From DATNBU01 sp964476185 (GTDB lineage: Bacteria; Desulfobacterota; Binatia; UBA1149; CAITLU01): 49,394 nucleotides of DNA. Made by a program: the position numbers and the translations under genes. Under the pieces are notes generated by a model. The model was given only the letters and a program-made list of their open reading frames with translations. It was not told the DNA's origin and made no database searches. The DNA lies in contig CAYYZO010000020.1 of NCBI GenBank assembly GCA_964476185.1, positions 1-49,394 on the forward strand. The letters are read 5' to 3'. Positions within the stretch are counted from its first letter, which is position 1; the number at the start of each line of letters is the position of its first letter. This document shows, piece by piece, positions 7,247-15,932 of this stretch.

Positions 7247-9772
7247 ATGAAAGGTCCGACCAGCCTTGGCTGCCGACACTCGCGGCGGGGAGTCCTTTTC
7301 GCAGCGCTGCTACTGACCGGCACGGTCTCGTTTGCGTCCCCGCCGGTTCCGGATCCGAACGCAGCGCTTGCCGTCCGGATCGAAGCCGAGGACCCCCAGT
7401 CCCTTCCACAGCTCGGCGCCCCCTTCGACGTGTATCTCGAATTCGTACGCCAGCCCGGCACGGACGAGGTGACGCTCGCGCTGCGCTCGATCGACGCCCG
7501 CGTCGAAGTCGATCAGACGCAACCGAATCCACCGATCACGTTTCTCGAGGCTTCCTCGGCGTGGGATTTGTACTCGATCGACGTCACGTCCTTGCCGGAG
7601 GAAGTCCCGAGCCAGGTCTACTTCACGTTCACGCCGGTCGGGGAGGCCGGTGCCGGAATGAGCGCGCTCGTCTGGGACGCAACAGGCGGATCCGACGAGG
7701 CCTGGCTGAATTTCCCCGTTGACGAGTTCGGCGTCGTACAGCCGAGGGCGAGCGCCGGAGAGATCGGAGCCGCGCAGCTTGCCCGCTTCGCGTCCGCCGA
7801 CCAGTGGGCGAAGCAGCAGGTTCAACTCGAGGAGACTCTGCCTTGGGTGCCGTCAACCCAGGAACCGGACATCTACCAGGCGACCGATCGTCGCACGCGA
7901 CACTACGTTCGCTGGCCGTCGACGGGTTTCGACGTTCGCCGTCTGTCGCGCCGCATCCACCGCGACTGGGACCGCGGACGAGACCGTGGAACCGGAGTGC
8001 GCTTCTCCGGCAGGCTCGCGTTTCGCGACGACGCCGGCTGCAACCCTCCGACTGGCGCTCACATGGTCTCGTGGACCGACTGCCACGCGTTCAAGGGGCG
8101 CATGGACTCGAGCGGTGCAGCGTTCACGGATAACGTCCAACTCCAGCCAGCCTATCGCCCGCTGCCGGGAACTCTCGCGATCGAGTACGAGGTCTGGCGC
8201 GACGGTATCCTCGAGAAGCTCTGCGATCTCACGACCTTCCAGGTCAACGCGTCCGGTCGCTTTCATGGCGAACTGTTGCCTTGCAACGTGGCTCCCGGCG
8301 GGGACCTCGAGTACCGCGTCATCGGCACGCTCATCCTGGACAGCCAGGTCTACGGGCTTCCGGACGACCCGCTCGACGAAACCGGTTACGTGCGGGGGGC
8401 GTGGCCGGTCTCGACGATGCGTACCCTGTTCCCGCCGAGTCCGAGCGGGGCGGTGGTCCGCTGGAACGAGTTCGATGTTCCGAATGGCGACGGTTCCTCC
8501 ACGAGGCACGCGATTCCGGCGCTGCAGTTCACGCACGCGTTCGGAGGCCCGGAGCCGGTGGGCGGCCTCGTGCAGATGGGGATGCGAATACTCGCATCAG
8601 ACCGCATCGCTTCGTACAACTACCTGCGCAATGTCCTCTCGGCCTACACGACGATGGTGCAACTTCACCATCGCCTGCAGATCCTCCTCGCGCCCGAAAT
8701 CTACCTGAAGATGTTCCGCCACCCTGGATTCGGCGGGCGCGCCAACCGGCGAAACTACATGGTCTGGTTCAACAGCAATGCCGGAGCCTTCGGGTGGGCC
8801 GGTGGCATCAGTCTGCTGGCTCCACAGGTCACCGTGACCGAATCGCTGCTTTCGGAAACCGGCGTGCTCGCACACGAGTTCGCCCACTCGGTACACAACG
8901 CGATCGCGCCGCAGTCGATCGACGGCACATACGACTACGATTTCGCCGACAGCATGATGCTGCCACCAGGATCCATGAATCCGCGTGGCCCCGTCTACAC
9001 ATGGGGACACGGGCCTGGCCAGTATCAGGAACTCGGGGCTGCCTTTGTGGAGGGCGTCGCCGCCGGGCTGGGACAATACATGCTGAACGAGTGCCGCAAC
9101 TCGATTCCTGCGCGCCGCACGATCGGCTCGGTGGCGCCGTCGTTCGCATTCAATATGTGGAGCGGGGCAGGGCCGGACGTGATGAATACGATGCTCGCGC
9201 CGTCCATCCATCACTACCGCTGGTTCATGAACAACCGGACCACCGCGCGCGAAGGCAGCGCTACGTACACCGAACGCCTGGCACGTCTACGGGGACTCAC
9301 GAATACGACATTCGCGAACGGCCACACGATCGTCAAGACCAATGACGAGGGGCGTATCGGAATGTGGCTGTGCGACCTGCTCGACGCGGACTCGGACATC
9401 TCTTACGTCGCCGCGCTCTCGCCGCCACTGACTTCGTATTCGGTCGACTTCACGCACGATGCCTGGCGGGTCATGTCCGGAGTAGCCCGCAACTCCTCGC
9501 CGACTCGCATCGAACCGTGGCAGGGGCCGGCCGGTCCGGAGACGATCCAACTCGACGTCGACGAATTCCTCGATAGTCTCGCGAACTTCTGCCCGACCTG
9601 TCCCGAAGCTACTCCCGGCTCCGAGTACGGTCCGGCGAGACTCTCCACGACCACCGGGCGGCAGTCCCCTCAGGCTCTCGCCAAGTTTCTCAGCGCCGCC
9701 GGCCTCACGACCCCGGATGCGGTTCGGGATTCGTTGAGGGCCAATTTCATGGAGACGTACGGCCTGCCGTAG
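7247..9772 (+). CDS. large secreted putative zinc metallopeptidase (HEFAH motif), uncharacterised
   Basis: This 841-residue protein starts at ATG 7247 behind a purine-rich ribosome site (GGGGGAGCGAGG). Residues 1-29 form a signal peptide with a basic n-region, the hydrophobic run VLFAALLLTG, and probable cleavage after SFA. About 500 residues of apparently beta-rich sequence follow. LAHEFAHSVHN then supplies an HExxH zinc motif (H543 and H547, with Glu544 as general base). Downstream, GQYQELGAAFVEGVAAG offers candidate third ligands (E595 or E602). The C-terminus contains CPTC and ends in a helical region. It matches no family I can name. The gene stands alone, within the segment bracketed by the 37-bp repeats. 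Peptidase activity is inferred from the motif only. Confidence 0.7.
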   Translation: MKGPTSLGCRHSRRGVLFAALLLTGTVSFASPPVPDPNAALAVRIEAEDPQSLPQLGAPFDVYLEFVRQPGTDEVTLALRSIDARVEVDQTQPNPPITFLEASSAWDLYSIDVTSLPEEVPSQVYFTFTPVGEAGAGMSALVWDATGGSDEAWLNFPVDEFGVVQPRASAGEIGAAQLARFASADQWAKQQVQLEETLPWVPSTQEPDIYQATDRRTRHYVRWPSTGFDVRRLSRRIHRDWDRGRDRGTGVRFSGRLAFRDDAGCNPPTGAHMVSWTDCHAFKGRMDSSGAAFTDNVQLQPAYRPLPGTLAIEYEVWRDGILEKLCDLTTFQVNASGRFHGELLPCNVAPGGDLEYRVIGTLILDSQVYGLPDDPLDETGYVRGAWPVSTMRTLFPPSPSGAVVRWNEFDVPNGDGSSTRHAIPALQFTHAFGGPEPVGGLVQMGMRILASDRIASYNYLRNVLSAYTTMVQLHHRLQILLAPEIYLKMFRHPGFGGRANRRNYMVWFNSNAGAFGWAGGISLLAPQVTVTESLLSETGVLAHEFAHSVHNAIAPQSIDGTYDYDFADSMMLPPGSMNPRGPVYTWGHGPGQYQELGAAFVEGVAAGLGQYMLNECRNSIPARRTIGSVAPSFAFNMWSGAGPDVMNTMLAPSIHHYRWFMNNRTTAREGSATYTERLARLRGLTNTTFANGHTIVKTNDEGRIGMWLCDLLDADSDISYVAALSPPLTSYSVDFTHDAWRVMSGVARNSSPTRIEPWQGPAGPETIQLDVDEFLDSLANFCPTCPEATPGSEYGPARLSTTTGRQSPQALAKFLSAAGLTTPDAVRDSLRANFMETYGLP

Positions 9773-10494
9773 GGCTGATCGCTCCTTCCGCCTGGTCGTC
9801 GCAGCTTCGGACCGACACCACGCTGACCACGCCGCAAGTCCTCGTCCGGCGGACGGTAGCAAGCCCCACGTATCGCGGGAGAAGCTGGACGTTTCCGTTT
9901 GCGGAAGGATACGCTGGCGCGGGTGCTGCGCGCTTAGCGAGTCCGAAGGATTCGGGTCGCTACGGTCGCCGCCGAGCGTTCGCCGTCGTCGCGTTGTTCC
10001 TTTGCATCGAAGGAGTGGATAAGCGCTTCAAGCGGGGATCCTTTTCTATCCGCCGACGTCCGACAAGACCCGTTCTGTAAGCTTGCCTATCCTGTCGCCA
10101 CGCCTGGTGCCTTCCCTACCGCCCGGGCCCCCGGACCTACCCTCCTGCTGGGGCTCTCGCAATTCGGCGCCTTCGCAGAAACGGTGGTTACGCCAGAGAA
10201 ACGTGAACGATTCCACACATCACGCCCCGGACCACGGGCTGTGAACCTTCAATCACCCCTGATTGGGCCGGGTCTTTTTGCGTCGGCCAAGCGAAGGACT
10301 GAAGCGACGAGAGGCACCTTCGCGCCCCTTTCGGCCGTGGGAGCGGCTCCCGAGTCTGCGCGCCCGCTTCGGTTCTTGCCGTAACCCCGTCGCCCCCGTA
10401 TGAGCCGCATGGCCCACGTTGTGGAATCTGCATCGGAAGCGATGCGGTCGCGCGGCAACCCAGAATCTCAGGGGAGCAGAGGAGACCATCGAGA
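9773..10494. other. 722-bp intergenic region with repeat copy B and small hairpins
   Basis: No convincing gene was found here. It contains the second copy of the 37-bp direct repeat (10018-10054), a short AATCA/TGATT hairpin at 10251-10264 followed by a T run near 10275-10279 (a weak terminator candidate), and a perfect GCATCG/CGATGC hairpin with a four-base loop at 10430-10445, upstream of the next gene. A 66-codon frame at 10184-10384 has no protein-like character. The base composition looks less coding-biased than the flanks. Confidence 0.5.
10018..10054 (+). repeat. dispersed direct repeat, copy B
   Basis: Second copy of the 37-bp repeat seen at 5611-5647, in the same orientation and sharing the exact first 18 bases (GATAAGCGCTTCAAGCGG). 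It lies about 245 bases after the stop of the putative metallopeptidase. Confidence 0.8.
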
Positions 10495-11244
10495 ATGCTT
10501 GGAATCACAAGGCGAGTCGTATCCGTGCTGACTGGTTTTTTCTTTGCACTTCACGGCGCTGGGTGCGGCCCGACCACCTTCTCCAAGGAGAGGATGATGT
10601 TCGACGACTATTCGGCGGCGGAAGCGAAGCAGTCGCGTTCGAATGTGGTCGTTGAAAGGCAGAAGGTGACGTCGCTCCCCGCGGAGTTCTTCACCATGAC
10701 GGGCTACTGCAGTGCTTTGAGCGGCCAACCGGCCACTGACACGCAGGGCCGTCCACGCAAGCAGCGGATGTCGCTGGCTCCCGCCGCTGCCATCATCGAG
10801 AAGATCTCCATTTCGAACAACACAGGGCACATTCTGCGCCTCGATGGCGCGGTGATGGCGATGTTCGATCCCGCGGACAACGAGAATCAATCCCTGGACA
10901 AGGACCAGATCGCCTCGCTGCTCGCGCTAGAGAACCCGTGCGCGATCTCCAGCGATCTCACGACGGGGCTGAAGCTCGTCAAGCTGATCGACCGGAACAC
11001 CCGGATCCTTCCCAGCCGTACCACAGAGGGCTACCTCATGTTCACGCCGGCAAGCCAGAGCATGCCGGGGATGTGGAGGCTTTCTCTATATGAGTTCCCC
11101 GTGGCCTACGATGCCGCCGGCAGGGTGACGAAAACCGTCCAGTTCGATTTCAATACTCAGGCCAAGCGGTGCATCGAGACCTACCGGCGCGACAGTCCGA
11201 TTTCTCCGCCGGTGCTTGTCGGAACGAACTGCGATGCGCAGTGA
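10495..11244 (+). CDS. hypothetical lipoprotein
   Basis: This is a 249-residue protein with a lipoprotein-type N-terminus: MLGITRRVV, a hydrophobic stretch, and HGAGC with probable lipidated Cys24. A GAGGAG motif lies upstream of ATG 10495. The mature part is mixed alpha/beta with no motif I recognise. Segments such as IISNNTGHILRLDGAVMAMFDP-like strands and PGMWRLSLYEFPVAYDAAGRVT suggest a beta-sandwich. Three Cys (in TGYC, NPC and KRC) plus one near the end (TNC) could form disulfides. It stands alone between two non-coding stretches. Function unknown; likely a surface or periplasmic envelope protein. Confidence 0.7.
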   Translation: MLGITRRVVSVLTGFFFALHGAGCGPTTFSKERMMFDDYSAAEAKQSRSNVVVERQKVTSLPAEFFTMTGYCSALSGQPATDTQGRPRKQRMSLAPAAAIIEKISISNNTGHILRLDGAVMAMFDPADNENQSLDKDQIASLLALENPCAISSDLTTGLKLVKLIDRNTRILPSRTTEGYLMFTPASQSMPGMWRLSLYEFPVAYDAAGRVTKTVQFDFNTQAKRCIETYRRDSPISPPVLVGTNCDAQ

Positions 11245-11638
11245 CCAGTCAAGTGCCCTGACGGAGCGCTAGTCTTCGCCGAATCTCGGTCAGTAGTGAT
11301 CAGGTGCAACATGAGGCGACGGCGAGCTCTTGAATTCGTCCACTCGCGATACTGTGCACGCCCTCTGCCGAAGGCGGAGGATTGAGCATGGCCGCGCGAG
11401 CAAGCCTTGCTGTGTTTTTCGTAGGGCTCCGTCTCGCGAGGGAGTGTACGGAGGGCTTCTTCTCGCTACCTTGGTCTCCGCCATTCCATTCGAGAACGTC
11501 GGGGGTATCCGGAGGCAGACGCCGGATCGCAGACCGCTTCTTGGCGCGACGCGGAACTGTGTCTTGCAATCCTCTCCTATGCAGGGAAGCTTACGCGTCG
11601 CCGTACAGGCGGTGAAATCTCAGCCCGCTTGCCGCCCC
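11245..11638. other. intergenic stretch with one weak small-ORF candidate
   Basis: No secure gene lies between the lipoprotein and the fusA terminator. An ATG at 11388 has a good ribosome-binding match (GGAGG seven bases upstream) and would encode about 75 residues to 11615. It begins with a signal-like segment (MAARASLAVFFVGLRLA) but continues with Arg/Ser/Pro-rich sequence that looks non-coding. I list it as a candidate only. Confidence 0.3.
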
Positions 11639-11679
11639 GAAACGAAAACGGCGGGCCGGGATCGCTCCCGGCCCGCCGT
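11639..11679 (-). terminator. Rho-independent terminator of fusA
   Basis: A perfect 14-bp GC-rich stem (11648-11661 paired with 11666-11679) with a four-base loop. Read on the minus strand, it is followed by TTTTCGTTTC. It lies 33 bases past the fusA stop. It is the only hairpin in the window with a proper T-rich tail. Confidence 0.9.
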
Positions 11680-11712
11680 CGTTCGGTCGGGCGGTGTCGC
11701 GAAGCCGCCGCG

Positions 11713-13830
11713 TCAGGCGGCGCTCTTCTCGCGCTGCTGCTTGATCAGCTCTTCCTGCTCGGCCTTCGGCAGCTGGGCGTACTTCGCGAACTCCATCGTG
11801 AAGTTGCCCTTGCCCTGCGTGCTCGAGCGCAGGTCGGTCGCGAAGCCGAACATCGTGTTCAGCGGCACCTCGGCGATGCAGATGAACGCGCCGTCCTCGG
11901 TCGTGGTCTCCATGACCATGCCGCGGCGCTGGTTCACCAGGCCCACCACCGATCCCTGGAACTCGCCCGGCGCCTCGACCTCGACCTTCATGATCGGCTC
12001 GAGCAGGACCGGCTTCGCGCGCTCGAAGCCCTCGCGGAACGCCATCAGCGCGGCGGTCTTGAACGCCATTTCGGACGAGTCGACCGCGTGCGCGGCGCCG
12101 TCGTCGATCACGCAGCGCACGCCGACGACCGGGAATCCGGCGAGCGAGCCCTTCTTCACGGCTTCCTTGAAGCCCTTGTCGCAGGCCGGGATGTACTCGC
12201 GCGGGATCAGGCCGCCGACGATCTCGTCGACGAACTCGTAGGTCTCGACGGCATCCGTCGGCAAAGGCTCGACGTACCCGCCGACCTTCGCGTACTGGCC
12301 CGAGCCGCCGGTCTGCTTCTTGTGCGTGTAGTTGAACGCGCCCTTCTGCGTGATGGCCTCGCGGTACGCCACCTGCGGCTTGCCCGCGATCACCTCGCAG
12401 TTGTACTCGCGCCGCATGCGCTCCATGTAGATGTCGAGGTGCAGTTCGCCCATCCCGCTGATGATCGTCTCGCCGGATTCCTCGTCCTGCGAGACGCGGA
12501 AGGTCGGATCCTCCTTCGTGAAGCGGTTGAGCGCCTTCGAGAAGTTCTGCTCGCCGGACTTCTCCTTCGGCTTGACGGCCAGCGAGATCACGGCCACCGG
12601 GACGTGCATCGACGTCAGCGTGACGTTGAGCTTGCCGTCGGTGAACGTCTCGCCGGATGAGCAGTCGACGCCGTAGAACGCGACGATGTCGCCGGCCGAG
12701 GCCGACTGGATCTCCTCGCGCTCGTCCGAGTGCATGCGGAACATGCGCGGCACGCGCACCTTGCGCAGCTGGTTCGACGTGTTGACGATCGTGTCGCCGG
12801 TGCGGACGGTGCCCTGGTAGATGCGGAAGTACGTGAGCTGCCCGTACTTGTCCTGCGTGAGCTTGAACGCGAGCCCGACCATCGGCTTGTCCGGGTCGGA
12901 CGTGAGCACGATCTTGTGCTCGCCGCCGGTCTGGTCGAACGCCTCGTGCTCGTTCTCGTTCGGGCTCGGCAGGTAGGTGCAGACGGCGTCGAGCAGCAAC
13001 TGGACGCCCTTGTTGCGGAACGCCGAGCCGCACATGACCGGGGTCAGCTTCAGCGCCAGCGTGCCGCGGCGCAGCGCCGCGCGGATCTCGTCGGCCGAGA
13101 TCGGCTCGCCGGCCAGGTACTTGTCGGCGAGCTGCTCGTCGTGCTCGGCGATGTCCTCGATCAGCTTGTCGTGCGCCGCGTCGGTCTTCTCGACGAGATG
13201 CGCGGGCACGTCTTCCTCGCGGATCGTGTCGCCGTCCTCGCCGTCGAAGTAGTACGCGCGCTTGGCGATCGCGTCGATGATGCCCTCGAAGCGGTCCTCG
13301 GCGCCGATCGGCACCTGGATGCGCACCGGGTGGTGGTGCAGCTTCTCGCGCAGCATGTCGGCGACGCGCTCGTAGTTCGCGCCGGGGTTGTCCATCTTGT
13401 TGACGAACGCAATGCGCGGGACGTGGTAGCGCTTCATCTGCCGGTCGACGGTGATCGACTGCGACTGGACGCCCTTTCCGGAGTCGAGGACCAGGATCGC
13501 GCCGTCGAGCACGCGCAGCGCGCGCTCGACCTCGATCGTGAAGTCGACGTGCCCCGGCGTGTCGATGATGTTGACGTTGAAGCCCGGCAGGTGGTTCTTC
13601 GAGCCGTTCCAGAGGCAGTACGTCGCAGCCGACTGGATCGTGATGCCCTTTTCGCGCTCGAGGTCCATCGAGTCCATCTTCGCGCCGACGCCGTCCTTGC
13701 CTCGCACCTCGTGGATCGCGTGGATCCGACCGGTGTAATAGAGGATGCGCTCGGTCAGCGTCGTCTTGCCGGAGTCGATGTGGGCCGAAATGCCGATGTT
13801 GCGGATATGGTCGAGGGAGATGCTTGCCAT
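11713..13830 (-). CDS. fusA: translation elongation factor G, spdEFG1/mitochondrial-EFG1-like type
   Basis: This 705-residue GTPase promotes ribosomal translocation. The start is ATG at 13828-13830 (MASISLDHIRNIG); the ribosome site is weak. The G1 loop is AHIDSGKT (residues 16-23), G3 is DTPGH and G4 is NKMD, followed by domains II-V of normal order and length. The switch region reads HEVRGKDGVGAKMDSMDLEREKGITIQSAAT. That differs from the canonical bacterial 'GEVHDGAATMDWM' and matches mitochondrial EFG1 and the spd1 EF-G subfamily known from spirochaetes, planctomycetes and deltaproteobacteria. It is not in an rpsL-rpsG-tuf operon but stands alone with its own terminator. Whether a canonical EF-G or an spd2 recycling partner exists elsewhere cannot be seen. 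Confidence 0.95.
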   Translation of the reverse strand: MASISLDHIRNIGISAHIDSGKTTLTERILYYTGRIHAIHEVRGKDGVGAKMDSMDLEREKGITIQSAATYCLWNGSKNHLPGFNVNIIDTPGHVDFTIEVERALRVLDGAILVLDSGKGVQSQSITVDRQMKRYHVPRIAFVNKMDNPGANYERVADMLREKLHHHPVRIQVPIGAEDRFEGIIDAIAKRAYYFDGEDGDTIREEDVPAHLVEKTDAAHDKLIEDIAEHDEQLADKYLAGEPISADEIRAALRRGTLALKLTPVMCGSAFRNKGVQLLLDAVCTYLPSPNENEHEAFDQTGGEHKIVLTSDPDKPMVGLAFKLTQDKYGQLTYFRIYQGTVRTGDTIVNTSNQLRKVRVPRMFRMHSDEREEIQSASAGDIVAFYGVDCSSGETFTDGKLNVTLTSMHVPVAVISLAVKPKEKSGEQNFSKALNRFTKEDPTFRVSQDEESGETIISGMGELHLDIYMERMRREYNCEVIAGKPQVAYREAITQKGAFNYTHKKQTGGSGQYAKVGGYVEPLPTDAVETYEFVDEIVGGLIPREYIPACDKGFKEAVKKGSLAGFPVVGVRCVIDDGAAHAVDSSEMAFKTAALMAFREGFERAKPVLLEPIMKVEVEAPGEFQGSVVGLVNQRRGMVMETTTEDGAFICIAEVPLNTMFGFATDLRSSTQGKGNFTMEFAKYAQLPKAEQEELIKQQREKSAA

Positions 13831-14127
13831 AAGCGGCGAAGGGTGCCTGAGGTCGTGGGCGAAAACGAGCGCGTTTTGAACCGGTGCATCAGAATTTTTC
13901 ACGGTTCCCGCGTGGCCGGCTAATGCGCGCGGGGAGGCCGGTCGCTGGGGGCGGCCGACCGTCTCTTCGGGGCGGGGCGGCGTCCGGGCCCGCGAGCCGA
14001 TGGCGGACCCCGCCTCGACGGCAACGGAGCGGGGCCGGCGGGCAGGCGCGGCTGCGGGCTGAAGCCCGCGGGTAGCGCTTCGGCGGAGCCCGCGACGGCT
14101 GTCGCGGGCGGATACCAGGGGTAGCGG

Positions 14128-14352
14128 GAGTCGCCCTCGGAACATCCCGGCTCGACCCACCGACCCACCGACCCACCGACCCNNNNNNNNNNNNNNNNNN
14201 NNNNNNNNNNNNNNNNNNNNNNNNNNNNNNNNNNNNNNNNNNNNNNNNNNNNNNNNNNNNNNNNNNNNNNNNNNNNNNNNNNGAGTCGCCCTCGGAACAT
14301 CCCGGCTCGACCCACCGACCCACCGACCCACCGACCCGCCGACCCGCCGACC
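14128..14352. repeat. tandem repeat: 55-bp block plus (CGACCCAC)n octamers, interrupted by the gap
   Basis: The block beginning GAGTCGCCCTCGGAACATCC occurs at 14128 and again at 14283, directly after the N run. Each copy runs into head-to-tail CGACCCAC octamers: almost four before the gap, and three followed by two CGACCCGC variants and a partial CGACCCGT after it. The same text on both sides of the gap means the assembler stopped in a tandem array whose true copy number is unknown. Frames translated through it give only low-complexity Gly/Arg/Val/Trp strings. Confidence 0.9.
14183..14282. other. assembly gap (100 N)
   Basis: Exactly 100 unknown bases, the conventional placeholder for a gap of unknown length, flanked by copies of the same repeat. 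Any open frame crossing it is an artefact. Confidence 0.99.
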
Positions 14353-14556
14353 CGTCAGGAGGTCCGGGAACGCCAGCCTCGGGGGTCGTTGCAGCATCGC
14401 GCTTCCGGTCCTGACGGGCATAGGCGGTGAGAAGGAAGGCGGTGGCAACCCGGGCTGGCGTGGCCCGATGTCAGGCGCTACAGAGCTTCGCGGAAAGCGA
14501 CCGGGGGCCGCGTCGTCTCTCGTCGCGGGCTGCGCCTCCTTTTCGCGCCAAGGGGC

Positions 14557-15906
14557 ATGGCGGCGAACGAACACGAATCCGCGCCGGCCGCCGTGCCGGC
14601 CGATGCACTGGACGACCTGCAGCTGGCCAGGCGGCTGCGCGCCGTGCTGTTCGCCCTTCTGGTCACCTGCGTCGTCGTCGGAGCCGCGAGCTGGTGGCTG
14701 TGGAATCTGCAGGGGCTCGGGACATCGTTCGCCGGGGTCGTGGTCGTCGCGGCGGCGTTCGTCCTGCTCGGCCGGGGACTCACCGACTCGGCCGTCTTCC
14801 TGCTGCTGACCGGGATGCTCGTCGCGTCGACCGCGACGATGTCGGTCGGGGAGGGCGTCCACGATTCGGGGATGATCCTCTACCCCACGATCGTCGTGAT
14901 CGGCGGCCTGCTGCTGCGGCCGCGCACCAACCGGATCCTCGTGGCGCTCGTCGTGGTGTCGGTGGCCGCGGTCTGGTGGCTCGGCTGGATGGGCTGGATC
15001 GCCGGCGAGTTCCGGCACCTGACGGACGTCGCCGACCTTCTTGCCATCGTCGGCGTGATCGTGGTGCAGGCGATCACCGTCAACGTGCTCGCGCGCGGGC
15101 TTTCCCGCAGCCTGGCGGCCGCGCGCCTCGAGAACGCGGAGCGGCAACGGGCCGAGTCGGAGGTGCGTCGCCTCAACGCCGAGCTCGAACGGCGGGTGGA
15201 GACGCGAACGGCCGAGCTCGCCGCGGCCAACGAGGCGCTGGAATCGTTCTCGTACTCGGTTTCCCACGACCTGCGCGCGCCGCTGCGCGTGGCGCGGAAC
15301 TACGCGAGCATCCTCGCCGACGAGTTCGCCGGCGAATGGCCGCAACCCGCGCGTGGATTCCTCGAGCGGATCCGCCTCTCGCACGAGCGCATGGACCTGC
15401 TGATCGACGACCTCCTTCGCTTCTCGAGACTCGGGAGGCAGCCGCTCGATCGGCAGAAGGTCGACATGGAGGCGACGGCGCGCGAGGTCGTCGAGTTCCT
15501 CGCCGCCAGCATTCCGGGCCGGCGCGTCGACTGGAACGTTTCGGCCATGCCCGCCGCGATGGCGGACCCCGCACTGGTCGAGTGCGTCTTCTCGAACCTG
15601 ATCGGCAATGCCCTGAAGTACACGGGCGGCCGGGAAGTGGCCCGGATCGAGGTCGGCTTCGACGCGGACGGCGGAACGCCGAGCTACTTCGTGCGCGACA
15701 ACGGCGTCGGTTTCGACATGCAGCACGCCGACCGGCTGTTCGGGGTGTTCGAACGCCTGCACGATGACGACGAGTTCGAGGGCAACGGCATCGGCCTCGC
15801 CACCGTCCACAGGATCGTGGGCCGGCACGGCGGCCGCGTCTGGGCGCAGGGGACGCCCGGGAAGGGCGCCACCTTCCGGTTCGAACTGCCCCGGGCCCTC
15901 GCGTAG
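14557..15906 (+). CDS. membrane-bound sensor histidine kinase
   Basis: This 449-residue protein has about six hydrophobic segments between residues 25 and 190 (for example LFALLVTCVVVGAASWWLW and ILVALVVVSVAAVWWLGW), forming a membrane sensor region with little periplasmic sequence. A coiled-coil linker follows (AERQRAESEVRRLNAELERRVETR), then a HisKA domain with SYSVSHDLRAPLR (phospho-acceptor His237) and a HATPase_c domain with N box (NLIGNALKYTGG), DNGVGFD and GNGIGLATVHRIV. It autophosphorylates and signals to a response regulator, but none is encoded nearby, so it is an orphan. The start at 14557 follows an AGGGGC stretch. Whether it senses anything related to the downstream glucan genes is unknown. 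Confidence 0.93.
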   Translation: MAANEHESAPAAVPADALDDLQLARRLRAVLFALLVTCVVVGAASWWLWNLQGLGTSFAGVVVVAAAFVLLGRGLTDSAVFLLLTGMLVASTATMSVGEGVHDSGMILYPTIVVIGGLLLRPRTNRILVALVVVSVAAVWWLGWMGWIAGEFRHLTDVADLLAIVGVIVVQAITVNVLARGLSRSLAAARLENAERQRAESEVRRLNAELERRVETRTAELAAANEALESFSYSVSHDLRAPLRVARNYASILADEFAGEWPQPARGFLERIRLSHERMDLLIDDLLRFSRLGRQPLDRQKVDMEATAREVVEFLAASIPGRRVDWNVSAMPAAMADPALVECVFSNLIGNALKYTGGREVARIEVGFDADGGTPSYFVRDNGVGFDMQHADRLFGVFERLHDDDEFEGNGIGLATVHRIVGRHGGRVWAQGTPGKGATFRFELPRALA

Positions 15907-15932
15907 CGTCGTCGCTGGATCTCCCTGTGCCG

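Larger units (their letters stand above)
13831..14556. other. repeat-rich intergenic region between divergent fusA and histidine kinase, containing an assembly gap
   Basis: No gene is supported here. The region holds two strong hairpins: GCGGGCT/AGCCCGC with a two-base loop (14054-14069) and a nine-bp stem, 14088-14096 with 14101-14109, around GGCT. Further along is a gap-interrupted tandem repeat. The promoters of fusA (minus) and the kinase (plus) must lie here, but none is clear by eye. Confidence 0.7.

Noticed and set aside
5611..10054. Integron attC sites
   Set aside because: AAGCGCTTCAAGCGG looks like half of some attC sites, but no complementary right arm, no GTTRRRY core and no intI are present.
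10184..10384. 66-codon frame as a gene
   Set aside because: No ribosome site, no signal peptide and random Arg/Pro/Ser composition.
14153..14352. CRISPR array
   Set aside because: The octamers are head to tail with no unique spacers; no cas genes are nearby.
11713..15828. 1371-aa minus-strand frame running from fusA through the gap into the kinase region
   Set aside because: It only exists because N codons lack stops; fusA starts at 13830 and the extension is antisense to the kinase.
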